Source of the DNA: an uncultured Agathobaculum sp.
Lineage (GTDB): Bacteria; Bacillota; Clostridia; Oscillospirales; Butyricicoccaceae
Assembly: GCF_944380985.1 (NCBI RefSeq)
Contig: NZ_CALWJJ010000003.1
Coordinates: forward strand, 124,001 to 188,000
Reading direction: 5' to 3'
Length of the DNA stretch: 64,000 nucleotides
The notes under the pieces were generated by a model, which was not told the DNA's origin, did no database searches, and worked only from the letters and a program-made list of their open reading frames with translations. The number at the start of each line of letters is the position of its first letter. Within the stretch, counting starts at the first letter, position 1. Positions 36,568 to 44,574 of the stretch are shown here, one piece after another. The translations under genes and the position numbers were made by a program.

Positions 36568-37188
36568 TCAGTTGAATTTGGCAAAGTCATAGGTGATAGT
36601 TACCTTTCCGCTGCTCACATCTTCATCCAGATAGATTGTAATATACTGCTGCCCTTCGTAATCGATAATCTCCGGCGCGCGGGACAGGGTTGCGGCGTCA
36701 AAGAATTCTTCGTGGATCTCCATATCGCTCAGTGCTACATATAGCTTTGGGTGAATGGCGAAGTTTACGCGAAAATCCGGGCGTACCTCACAGGCAAACA
36801 GCGGCTTGGAATCCTTCGTTACCATGGCGAACTTCGTGTCCTCACAGCTGTTGAGCACCTCAATCGTGTCCATGGAGGGTGCCGGTCCACTCGCTTCACG
36901 GATATCGAGACCCTGCTCATTGTCGTAGATTTCCCATGCTGTGTTATAATCTGCTGTAAGCTGCTTGGTGGTCACACGGCCGGAGCCGATGTCCTCCGCG
37001 GCGCTTACGCCGATTTGCATAGGCAGCGTTACCTCATATTTCGCTCTCGGCGCAATGTGGGGATGCTCCCATGCCGCGGTGAGGAAATTCTTTACATTTG
37101 TCTGAATATCCTCCTGGTAAAGCAAAATCTGCTGGGTGGTAGCCAGACGGCTGACGATACGGATCTTCAAATCAGTTGTGTTGTTCAT
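36568..37188 (-). CDS. Protein of unknown family (206 residues), island gene
   Basis: I do not recognise this family. The product begins MNNTTDLKIRIVSRLATT, lacks a signal peptide and membrane segments, and alternates charged and hydrophobic residues in a beta-rich pattern throughout. It ends GKVTITYDFAKFN. Only two cysteines are present (NSCEDT and LFACEV, roughly residues 120 and 140). It is acidic overall. The ATG has AAAGGAAG upstream; an in-frame extension to 37242 lacks support. A strong hairpin follows before the LanM-like enzyme, the layout often seen between a RiPP substrate and its synthetase. At 206 residues with no C-terminal Ser/Thr/Cys-rich core, it is not a typical precursor. 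Confidence 0.75.
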   Translation of the reverse strand: MNNTTDLKIRIVSRLATTQQILLYQEDIQTNVKNFLTAAWEHPHIAPRAKYEVTLPMQIGVSAAEDIGSGRVTTKQLTADYNTAWEIYDNEQGLDIREASGPAPSMDTIEVLNSCEDTKFAMVTKDSKPLFACEVRPDFRVNFAIHPKLYVALSDMEIHEEFFDAATLSRAPEIIDYEGQQYITIYLDEDVSSGKVTITYDFAKFN

Positions 37189-37298
37189 AGTTATTACTTC
37201 CTTTCTTATATCGGATGCTTTTATGCGGAAGACAGCGGGCATGCAAAATTTTTTTGCTGCGCCGTTATGTACACTCAGGCAGCCGCAGTCCTTCCTCT

Positions 37299-37321
37299 AA
37301 AACAGGGGCAGCTACCCCCTG
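37299..37321 (-). terminator. Terminator after the LytTR gene
   Basis: CAGGGG and CCCCTG (extended by GTAGCTGC symmetry) form a hairpin followed on the minus strand by TTTTAG. It separates the regulator from the 206-residue gene, which would then need its own promoter in 37189-37298. A TTGCAT...TAAAAG pair there is a weak candidate. Confidence 0.6.
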
Positions 37322-37328
37322 CTTTATT

Positions 37329-38087
37329 CTAGCTTTTCACGCTGTATCCGTTTCGTTCAAAATGATTTTTCAAAAGTTTTCTAACCTCGCCCGAGCGCTC
37401 TTTCGGATAGGTGCAACGGTAATCCCCATCCAAGACAAAGATTCGGCTGCGGACGTCTACCTTGCGGATATGTTTTAGATTGATGAGCGTTGATGCCCGG
37501 CAGCGCCAAAAGCACGGTCCTATGCACAGTTCAAGCTTTCGGATGTTTGCACGCAGGGAATAAATGTTCCCCTCGCATTTTACATCGCAATAATGTGTTC
37601 CCTTAACAGTTTCAATGCAGCAGATATCCGAGCTCGGGATCCAGATGTACTCCCCGTTCCGGCTGACGAATATTCCGTCACAAAACGGGATTGCCATCCG
37701 GCTGATCCACAAGATATTTTCTGTGATCTTTTCACATAGCTGCTCGTCATTCTGGTTAAAGTAGCCCACCAGATGCAGACGGCTTTGAACTGCCTTGCAA
37801 CAGTCTCTATCGTCCTGCCCCAAAAGGAGAAAAAATAAATTTCTCTGCTTTCGTTGCAAATTTTCCACTTCCTCCCAGGAAAGAAATGGTCCATCGTTCT
37901 TTTCGGACACCTGGGCGATGATCAAACAGTCGGTCTTTGTGCAGAGCTGGCGCTGCAGTGCAGACTTGTTCGCTAATGAGACGGCGTAAATAAATCCTAT
38001 CAATCCTGCCTGTCCTGCCAGTTTCTGTTTCAGACTGTTCCGAAGCGCAAGTTCCAGCTCTTTTCGAACGGCTAAGATAATTTCCAT
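37329..38087 (-). CDS. LytTR-family regulator with a degenerate receiver
   Basis: The 252-residue protein ends in a LytTR DNA-binding domain (about residues 145-245, with CIETVKGTHYC and WRCRASTLINLKHI). LytTR regulators often control bacteriocin, competence or lysis genes. The N-terminal 115 residues have the hydrophobic pattern of a receiver, but the strand that should carry the phosphorylated aspartate reads LIIAQV, so it is probably not phosphorylated. No histidine kinase gene is nearby. The ATG has AGGAGG nine bases upstream. It is the first gene of the island's minus-strand set. Confidence 0.82.
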   Translation of the reverse strand: MEIILAVRKELELALRNSLKQKLAGQAGLIGFIYAVSLANKSALQRQLCTKTDCLIIAQVSEKNDGPFLSWEEVENLQRKQRNLFFLLLGQDDRDCCKAVQSRLHLVGYFNQNDEQLCEKITENILWISRMAIPFCDGIFVSRNGEYIWIPSSDICCIETVKGTHYCDVKCEGNIYSLRANIRKLELCIGPCFWRCRASTLINLKHIRKVDVRSRIFVLDGDYRCTYPKERSGEVRKLLKNHFERNGYSVKS

Positions 38088-38313
38088 GAGCGTTATCCTC
38101 CTATTTAGGAAATCCGCCGTCCTTGAGATCAGTTATAGCACAGTTGCAATATTTATGGTGTATTTTGGCATAAAACGTTTTTTTTATGGCATGGATCGGT
38201 ATATAGACATGATCCGGTTATTACTTTCTATCTTTTTTCACAGCAGGATATTAATCAAAACCTTTTTTTGCAATTTCTATATCCGGCGCCTCTGGCGACG
38301 CCGCCAAAAAAAC

Positions 38314-38493
38314 TCAAAATATTATTCCACTCTGCAAGAGTCTCCGCGTCTGCCGGGTGGCATCATTCGTTCGGCGCGCACCTTTTTTGCAACTGTTCCT
38401 GGAACGCAAGTCGGACAGGCGATCTTTCCCTGTCCGAAACACGAGTATTTCCAAAGGCGGCATTTCGACTTTCACAGCGTTCATCTCTTTCAT
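38314..38493 (-). CDS. Possible 59-residue small ORF upstream of the LytTR gene
   Basis: An uninterrupted frame encodes MKEMNAVKVEMPPLEILVFR and continues with a basic stretch and one cysteine. The start resembles short Firmicutes peptides that begin with a P-x-L-E-hydrophobic-x-x-F/V pattern. The ribosome site is weak, so expression is doubtful. It could equally be a decayed gene end. It lies 226 bases upstream of the LytTR start on the same strand. Confidence 0.3.
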   Translation of the reverse strand: MKEMNAVKVEMPPLEILVFRTGKDRLSDLRSRNSCKKGARRTNDATRQTRRLLQSGIIF

Positions 38494-38547
38494 AAAGCCG
38501 CCGTTTTTGTCTGATTGTACTATACTTTCAGACTTCGATATATTTTG

Positions 38548-38604
38548 TCATAATATACGCTTTTTGCGACAAAAATAGATCGATAAATCATTATTTTCGC
38601 CCAT
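38548..38604 (-). other. 18-codon ORF with a strong ribosome site
   Basis: AGGAGGAAA lies directly before an ATG that opens MGENNDLSIYFCRKKRIL and then stops. The ribosome site is among the best in the island. It may be a leader peptide, a signalling peptide, or the first codons of a gene lost by deletion. No family was recognised. Confidence 0.35.
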
Positions 38605-38645
38605 TTTCCTCCTGATCTGCTGATACGCAGTTGTATATAGGTGCA

Positions 38646-38697
38646 AAAAGGCCGGTCATGTTTTCTGCTTCTGCAAAAAACATGACCGGCCACTTTT
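38646..38697. terminator. Long perfect hairpin upstream of the island genes
   Basis: AAGGCCGGTCATGTTTT pairs with AAAACATGACCGGCC around a loop of about 12 bases. A C-A-C-T-T-T-T follows on the plus strand and a CTTTTTG on the minus strand, so it can act in both directions. It isolates the minus-strand island genes from transcription arriving from pyrB's side. Confidence 0.7.
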
Positions 38698-38978
38698 ATG
38701 TCTGCCTGTTCGTAATTATTATAAAAAGGAAATCAAAGCAATCGATTAATTCTCCTTAGCAGTCAATTTTATTTTGTTCAGAGAATCCAAAGCCTCCTCT
38801 CTACCCAAGCCACTACGTCTTTTTTGAAGAACTTGGAACAAAGCGTATTCCTTCTTCTTAATCTCTTATTCCTGCCAGTTTGGTCGACAAATTACCACTT
38901 TTACATATACCCCAGCTATCGGAGGTACAGAACGGCAGCGCGCTTCCCACACGCTGAAGGGCAAGAGCTGTCTAAACA
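38698..38978 (-). pseudogene. Gene debris between the island and pyrB
   Basis: On the minus strand, 38746-38866 reads EIKKKEYALFQVLQKRRSGL, then a short GREEALDSLNKIKL stretch and a stop. It resembles the amphipathic C-terminal helix of a lost protein but has a stop just upstream. No other coding signal is seen in the interval. The family is not recognised, so the pseudogene call rests only on the protein-like tail. Confidence 0.3.
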
Positions 38979-39014
38979 AAAAACTGCCGCACATTCGACA
39001 GTTTTTTGTAGTAT
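38979..39014. terminator. Terminator after pyrB
   Basis: AAAAAACTG and CAGTTTTTTG pair around an 12-base loop. T runs occur on both strands. On the minus strand it lies 23 bases after the pyrB stop codon. Confidence 0.75.
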
Positions 39015-39036
39015 ACAATAAAACATTGTATTTTAT

Positions 39037-40107
39037 TCAACTTTTATCGTTGTGCAGTTTTAGCGGAGCATCACAGTATGGACAGTATGCACCCGGCTTT
39101 CCTATAAGAGGAAGATACGGCTCAGCTTTTGTTATGCATTGCCGGTTGGTGCAGCAGATCCCATGCGCGCCAATCTGCTGATGTGCCGCGCGCTCAAACG
39201 GTAGCTTCGACAGCGTCAACAGTAGTGCCATGCGGCCGAACATACCAAACCGTGCCTGCCGGAAATAGACTGCACGCGGGTCGTCATCTACATCCTGTGT
39301 AATTTCATCTACACGCGGCAACGGATGCAATACAAGCATGTCCTTTTTCGCACGCTTTAATTTTTCCCCTGTCAGCTGATAATTGCCCTCAAGATTTGCG
39401 TATTCCTGCGCTGAGGAAAACCGCTCGCGCTGGATGCGCGTCATGTACAGCACATCAAGTTCGGGTAGCACTGCGTCGATACTAGAAGCCTCGCAATACG
39501 GCATATTATGCGCTCGTAGGAACTGCAACATATAATCCGGCAGCTTGAGCGCCTCCGGCGCAATTAGATAGATCTGCACATTGTGATACCGCGCAAGAAA
39601 GTGCAGCAAGGAGTGAACCGTGCGTCCATATTTTAAATCACCGCAGATACCGATCTTCATGTTGTCCGCCGCACCGCGCAGGCGTAAAATAGTAACCATA
39701 TCGGTCAGCGTTTGCGTCGGGTGCAGATGCCCGCCATCACCCGCGTTGATAACCGGTACAGAGGAATACATCGAAGCAGCTTTGGCCGCGCCCTCGCGCG
39801 GGTTGCGCATAACGATCAGATCTGCATAACTTGACACCATGTTGATCGTATCCTTGAGCGTTTCGCCCTTGGTCGTCGATGAAGAGCCTGGATCGGAAAA
39901 GCCAACCACACTGCCACCGAGGCGCATCATCGCCGTGGAGAACGACAAGTTGGTACGCGTCGACGGCTCATAAAACAAGCTTCCCAACACCTTGCCACGG
40001 CACGCATCGGCATATCCTTCCGGCCGGTCGATAATGTTTGTTGTCAGCTTGTATAAATCGGAGAATTCCTTTTCTGTCAAATCACTCAAGTCGATAATGT
40101 GACGCAC
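39037..40107 (-). CDS. pyrB: Aspartate carbamoyltransferase with a C-terminal PyrI-like zinc segment
   Basis: The 356-residue enzyme makes carbamoyl aspartate in pyrimidine synthesis. Catalytic motifs are EPSTRTNLSF (near 48), HPTQTLTDM (near 130) and HPLPRVDEI (near 265). The catalytic chain is normally about 310 residues; here a tail of about 40 residues carries CTNRQC and CPYC, the Cx4C...CxxC zinc pattern of the regulatory subunit PyrI, without PyrI's nucleotide-binding domain. The GTG start has AAGGA five bases upstream; the ATG-led extension to 40143 is less likely. It follows the permease gene by 63 bases. Confidence 0.92.
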   Translation of the reverse strand: MRHIIDLSDLTEKEFSDLYKLTTNIIDRPEGYADACRGKVLGSLFYEPSTRTNLSFSTAMMRLGGSVVGFSDPGSSSTTKGETLKDTINMVSSYADLIVMRNPREGAAKAASMYSSVPVINAGDGGHLHPTQTLTDMVTILRLRGAADNMKIGICGDLKYGRTVHSLLHFLARYHNVQIYLIAPEALKLPDYMLQFLRAHNMPYCEASSIDAVLPELDVLYMTRIQRERFSSAQEYANLEGNYQLTGEKLKRAKKDMLVLHPLPRVDEITQDVDDDPRAVYFRQARFGMFGRMALLLTLSKLPFERAAHQQIGAHGICCTNRQCITKAEPYLPLIGKPGAYCPYCDAPLKLHNDKS

Positions 40108-40170
40108 GGCTATCCTTCCCTTTCTCTGTCTTGTATTTATCATATCACAGAGCCAAGGGAAAAAAAAGAT

Positions 40171-41343
40171 TTAATTGCGCATTGCGTCGATTGGGTCGAG
40201 CCGCGCGGCACGAACAGCCGGCAGTAATCCCGCGGCTGCACCGCAGACAACCGACAGCACGAGCAGAGAAGTGACAATACGCCAATCCAGCAGCATTGAG
40301 GTAAAGAAATAGATTGCTCCGCTCGCAAGCGCCAATCCGCACAGGCCTCCGATCATACACAGCAGGCCGGATTGCAGCAAAAATAAGCGCCGAATATCGC
40401 GCGGCTGAGCGCCGATAGCAAGTAAAATGCCGATTTCTTCTGTTTTTTCATGTGTTGCAGCCAGCATTGAGCATAGTACGCCAATCAGCGCCACCCCGAG
40501 CGTTATTGCGCCAACAGCTAAAAACACTGCTATGAACAGCTGCGCCATCCCCTCTATGGTTTCGACCATACCAGTCATGTTCTGCACGCGTACTGTACCA
40601 TCCACCTGTCCGCGCCGGGTGAGATATGTTTCAATCTGGTCGCTGACTGTGTCCAGATCGGATTCAGCCGTGCACTGCACAAACACTTGATCGGCATTTT
40701 GCTGCTGCGAGGCTAGGCATGCGTATGGAACATATACCAAATGCGGGGCAAAAGAGGAAATCGCGCTGCCAAGCGCACCCGTCTGTGACTTAACAACGCC
40801 ACAAACCGTAAAATACTGATCCCGGCCGTTTAAATGCAGGCGGATTTCGCGTCCGACGATATTGGTGCGGCCGTATAACCTCTGCGCCAGCTCATCGCCA
40901 ACCACCGCAACTGCCTCGGCGGCCTCCGCCTGCTGTGCCGTCATCAAGGTACCAGCCTGCACTTCGAGATGCATGACTTTGCCGAGCCGTTCATCGGCGC
41001 CAAGGAATACCGCGTTTTCTATTGCGTGTCCGGCGCGGACCGTACCGGTCGCCGCCTTGATCGGCATTACGCTGTCAATGCCAGTTATCGCCTGCTCCAT
41101 GGTGTTGGCCAGCTCTGCAGAAAGTGCGTTGCCGGCGCCGTGACCGTCGAGATAGACAGTCAAACCGCTCACACCGATTGTGCGCAAAGCGGCCTGCAGC
41201 TGAGTCTGGCCAAACAGACCGATTGCCGCAATCAGCAGCAGTGCGCCGCTTCCAACAGCAACTGAAAGCGCACAGAGCGCAGTGCGCAGTGGGTTTTCAC
41301 GCAGATTACCTACCGCAAGACAAAAAAGGTCAGCCACCCTCAT
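40171..41343 (-). CDS. FtsX/MacB-type ABC transporter permease
   Basis: The 390-residue protein has one N-terminal membrane helix (about 20-40), a large extracellular MacB-type periplasmic-core domain (about 45-265), and three C-terminal helices with the FtsX pattern (GVALIGVLCSMLAATHEKTEEIGILLAIGA). It would pair with an adaptor (the gene upstream) and an ATPase of the LolD/MacB type to expel peptides, lipids or drugs. No ATPase gene is adjacent. Its start overlaps the adaptor stop (ATGA), so the two are coupled. Confidence 0.88.
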   Translation of the reverse strand: MRVADLFCLAVGNLRENPLRTALCALSVAVGSGALLLIAAIGLFGQTQLQAALRTIGVSGLTVYLDGHGAGNALSAELANTMEQAITGIDSVMPIKAATGTVRAGHAIENAVFLGADERLGKVMHLEVQAGTLMTAQQAEAAEAVAVVGDELAQRLYGRTNIVGREIRLHLNGRDQYFTVCGVVKSQTGALGSAISSFAPHLVYVPYACLASQQQNADQVFVQCTAESDLDTVSDQIETYLTRRGQVDGTVRVQNMTGMVETIEGMAQLFIAVFLAVGAITLGVALIGVLCSMLAATHEKTEEIGILLAIGAQPRDIRRLFLLQSGLLCMIGGLCGLALASGAIYFFTSMLLDWRIVTSLLVLSVVCGAAAGLLPAVRAARLDPIDAMRN

Positions 41344-42293
41344 GCGGCCACCTCGACCGGCGCGCCGTCGATCAGACTTTCTGCCGGCGAAAGGATGACT
41401 GTCGCCCCGGCATCAATTCCTTCGACAATTTCGGTCATAGATTCAAGCATGTATCCGGTGGTCACTGCGTGCTGCACAGCGCGGCCACTTTCAATGCAGA
41501 ACACATATTCCTGTTCGCCTCGCTGACAAACCGCCTCGTGTGGCACGACCACAGCATTTTCGTGGTGGTCGGTAAACACTTTTACTGCCGCGGAATATCC
41601 AGGGCGCAAGCCGGTCACATCCCCGTGCAAAGACAGCACCGTTTCGACGACCGCTTCCTCACTCTGTCCAGTCAGGCCCATTGCGCGTACTGCAACGGGC
41701 GCAATGCTTTCCACCCGCGCGCCGTAAACCTGCTTACCGGCGGCTGAAGATGTTACATTGGCGCGCTGCCCCGCTACCAATTCGCTAGCATATAGCTCGG
41801 GCGACTGTGCGTGAACTTGCAGTTGCGCAAGGTCTGCAATGCGGATGCAGGGCAGACCCGCAATTACGGTATCACCTTGTTCCGGTATCTCAAGCACCGT
41901 GCCTGATGCCGGTGCGCGCAGTACATTTGGCTCAGTGGCGGAAACCGTTTTATCAGCAGCGGCATACAGTGCGCTTAAAACTGTTTTTGCTGGTGCCGTG
42001 ACATCGTTCATCGGTAGTGCGGTCAACGTACATAATACCGCACCCTGCTCTACCTCGTCGCCCGGCTGGGCGTATACTGCGGCCACGATTCCACTCTCCT
42101 CTGGGCAGAGTGCTATGCTATTTGCTGCCTCGATCGTTCCCGATATGGTGACGCTGTTAAAGATGTCCTGCACGGAAGCTTTTCCAGCCTGCACCAGCTC
42201 GGCTTCGGCAGGGCGGTTTTTCCACGTCCACAGCAGCATGAAAGTCAAAATGACCGCTGTGGATACCAAAATTGCCCGTGCCCTTTTTTCCAT
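41340..42293 (-). CDS. Membrane fusion (HlyD/MacA-like) adaptor protein
   Basis: The 317-residue protein has an N-terminal membrane anchor (about 8-24) and a biotinyl-lipoyl-like region. The two lipoyl halves flank a very short hairpin (VYAQPGDEVEQGAVLCTL near 77 and APASGTVLEIPEQGD near 127). Beta-barrel and membrane-proximal domains follow. In Gram-positive cells such adaptors work with FtsX-type permeases. ATG with AGGAGG about 11 bases upstream is preferred over an upstream TTG at 42317. Confidence 0.85.
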   Translation of the reverse strand: MEKRARAILVSTAVILTFMLLWTWKNRPAEAELVQAGKASVQDIFNSVTISGTIEAANSIALCPEESGIVAAVYAQPGDEVEQGAVLCTLTALPMNDVTAPAKTVLSALYAAADKTVSATEPNVLRAPASGTVLEIPEQGDTVIAGLPCIRIADLAQLQVHAQSPELYASELVAGQRANVTSSAAGKQVYGARVESIAPVAVRAMGLTGQSEEAVVETVLSLHGDVTGLRPGYSAAVKVFTDHHENAVVVPHEAVCQRGEQEYVFCIESGRAVQHAVTTGYMLESMTEIVEGIDAGATVILSPAESLIDGAPVEVAA

Positions 42294-42368
42294 AAAAATA
42301 CCGACCTCCTGCCGCAAAACTACTAATAGTCTGCAGCTATAGGGCCGGTTTTACGCATGGAAGATTTT

Positions 42369-43724
42369 TCAGAGCAGCGCACGAATTGCATCCGCCACAG
42401 TCTTGACGCGCACAATATTCATTTTTCGTGCCAGCTCATCGTCGATCTCCTGCATGGGCATAACACAGGTGTGAAAGCCAAGGCGATAGGCTTCATTGAT
42501 GCGCTGCGTCGCATTGGATACCGCACGCAGCTCACCGGTAAGACCGATTTCGCCAAAGCTCATCACGCCCTCAGGCAATGGCTTATCGCGAAAACTGGAC
42601 GCGATTGCAAGCGCCATCGGTAGATCGACCGCAGGCTCGTCCAGCCGCATGCCGCCGACTACGTTTACGTACACATCGGAGGAGGAAAGAAACAGCCCGC
42701 ACCGCTTTTCTAGGATCGCCAGCAACAGCACCATGCGGTTGTAATCTACACCTGCGGCTGTGCGGCGCGGCACACCAAACTGGGTCTTGGCAGCAAGAGC
42801 CTGCACCTCGGCAAGCAGTGAGCGGCTGCCTTCCATCACGCAGGCGATGCAATTACCCGAAGCGTTTTGCGGATGCCCGGCCAGCATTGCTGCGGAAGGG
42901 TTCTGCACCTCGATCAAACCATGATCGCTCATCTCGAACACACCGATTTCATTGGTCGAACCGTAGCGGTTTTTGGCCGCGCGCAGGCAACGAAACGGGC
43001 CGGTGCTCTCTCCCTCAAAATATAGAACGCAGTCGACCATATGCTCGAGTATCTTTGGGCCGGCAAGCGTGCCTTCCTTGTTGACATGACCGACGATAAA
43101 AATGGTCACATTTTTATTTTTTGCATACTGCATTAGGCTCATGGCGCATTCTTTGATTTGCGTCGTGCCGCCGGGTGCCGCGGTCAAGTCACGCCTGTAA
43201 ACTGTCTGGATCGAGTCCACAATTAGAATGTCAGGTGCGAGCGTCTCAGTCTCGTTGATGATCTGATCCATATCGGTTTCCGCAAGAATGTAAAGCTCGG
43301 GGGAAGATATATCAAGCCGTGCTGCACGCAGCTTAATCTGACGCAACGATTCCTCGCCTGAAACATACAGCACACGCGCTAAACGGCACATTTCCTGGCA
43401 CATTTGCAGCAAAAGCGTGGATTTACCGATACCAGGCTCGCCACCCACGAGTACAAATGATCCATGCACCGCACCACCCCCCAGCACACGATCTAACTCT
43501 CCGATACCGGAGTGAAACCGCGTTTCATCGCTGGTTTCAATGTCGCGTAACAGCATCGGCCGGGATGCTCCGCGGGTAAATGTATTTGTACCGCGGGTGG
43601 AGGGCTCCGGCTGCACCTTGTATTCGCTCATGGTATTCCATGCACCGCAGGACGGACATTTACCATACCATTTTGGGGCTTCATATCCACATTCCCCGCA
43701 GAGATAAACCGTTTTTTGCTTCAT
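42369..43724 (-). CDS. radA: DNA repair protein RadA
   Basis: The 451-residue RecA-like ATPase helps branch migration in recombinational repair. It begins with a four-cysteine zinc finger (CGECGYEAPKWYGKCPSC), followed by Walker A GGEPGIGKSTLL (near 97), the RadA-specific KNRYGS motif near 245, and a C-terminal Lon-protease-like domain (about 290-450). ATG with GGAGG upstream is used rather than an upstream in-frame codon. It follows cwlD by 10 bases. Confidence 0.96.
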   Translation of the reverse strand: MKQKTVYLCGECGYEAPKWYGKCPSCGAWNTMSEYKVQPEPSTRGTNTFTRGASRPMLLRDIETSDETRFHSGIGELDRVLGGGAVHGSFVLVGGEPGIGKSTLLLQMCQEMCRLARVLYVSGEESLRQIKLRAARLDISSPELYILAETDMDQIINETETLAPDILIVDSIQTVYRRDLTAAPGGTTQIKECAMSLMQYAKNKNVTIFIVGHVNKEGTLAGPKILEHMVDCVLYFEGESTGPFRCLRAAKNRYGSTNEIGVFEMSDHGLIEVQNPSAAMLAGHPQNASGNCIACVMEGSRSLLAEVQALAAKTQFGVPRRTAAGVDYNRMVLLLAILEKRCGLFLSSSDVYVNVVGGMRLDEPAVDLPMALAIASSFRDKPLPEGVMSFGEIGLTGELRAVSNATQRINEAYRLGFHTCVMPMQEIDDELARKMNIVRVKTVADAIRALL

Positions 43725-43734
43725 ATTTCCTCCA

Positions 43735-44439
43735 TTATAAGCTGCCCTCATATCGCAAATAGCCGACTACAATGCTGGCAGCGAGTTTTTTATGATATTC
43801 CGTGTCGGCCAGCCGCCGCTCTTCACTGGGATTTGACAGAAAACCGCACTCGACGATCACAGCTGGACATTCCAGCTGTTTCATCAGATAGATCGTGCGT
43901 TCCGCCTGTTTGGCCTGCCGGGTATTTTCTGGGTCGCAGCCTTCCGCAAGGCTTGCCTGCAGCAGCTCGGCCAGCCTTTTGCCGTCTGCATGATTGGACG
44001 AATAAAATACCTGTGCGCCGTGATACTGCGCATCGCTAAATTTATTGAGATGAATGCTCAAAAAAATCGGATCAGCAAGGCGCTGAACGATTTTCTCACG
44101 AGCCTTGATGTCGGCAACCTTGTTTTGCCGGATGGGATGCGAGGGATCATAATTAAGCGCGTTTTCGTCCGTACGCGTCATGGCTGTCTGCACACCGAAG
44201 AAAGCGGCAAGCAGCTGCACGCGCTGCGCGATACTGAGGTTAATATCCTGCTCCGATGTTCCGTTTGCGCCGGTCGCGCCACCATCAAATCCACCATGTC
44301 CAGCGTCGATCACCAACGTGCGAACCGCATTACCGCGCATAACTGCCTGTACAGCGTTGCCGCCGCCAACACAAAGCGACAATGCGGCTGCGAGCAGCGC
44401 CGCACCAAGCATAATACGCTTTCCGGTTTGTCTGTCCAT
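43735..44439 (-). CDS. cwlD: Spore cortex N-acetylmuramoyl-L-alanine amidase CwlD-like
   Basis: The 234-residue protein has an N-terminal membrane/signal segment (about 10-30) and an amidase_3 catalytic domain. The zinc and catalytic residues lie in IDAGHGGFDGG (near 44), SIHLNKF (near 134) and ECGFLSNPSEE (near 198). CwlD removes stem peptides so that muramic-delta-lactam can form in the spore cortex. The family assignment is firm; the CwlD role is inferred from length and domain. The start has GGAGG eight bases upstream. Confidence 0.85.
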   Translation of the reverse strand: MDRQTGKRIMLGAALLAAALSLCVGGGNAVQAVMRGNAVRTLVIDAGHGGFDGGATGANGTSEQDINLSIAQRVQLLAAFFGVQTAMTRTDENALNYDPSHPIRQNKVADIKAREKIVQRLADPIFLSIHLNKFSDAQYHGAQVFYSSNHADGKRLAELLQASLAEGCDPENTRQAKQAERTIYLMKQLECPAVIVECGFLSNPSEERRLADTEYHKKLAASIVVGYLRYEGSL

Positions 44440-44482
44440 CGCGCGCACCTCCGTCGTCTAAACGTATGCGCGCTTTTGATCC

Positions 44483-44511
44483 ATTATAATCTATATCGGG
44501 TTTATACGCAA
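44483..44511 (-). promoter_or_regulatory. Promoter of cwlD-radA
   Basis: TTGCGT (44506-44511) and perfect TATAAT (44483-44488) on the minus strand are 17 bases apart. Confidence 0.7.
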
Positions 44512-44519
44512 TAAATTCA

Positions 44520-44548
44520 TTGCCGCACGCGCAAAATCATGCTATGAT
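44520..44548 (+). promoter_or_regulatory. Promoter of the cysteine hydrolase gene
   Basis: TTGCCG (44520-44525), a 17-base spacer and TATGAT (44543-44548) lie 27 bases before the ATG, back to back with the cwlD promoter. Confidence 0.65.
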
Positions 44549-44574
44549 AAAGGCAGAGAAATGGAGGAGACTAT

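Noticed and set aside
38086..38514. 142-codon plus-strand frame divergent from the LytTR gene
   Set aside because: It lacks a ribosome site and its composition looks like translated AT-rich non-coding sequence. No domain is visible.
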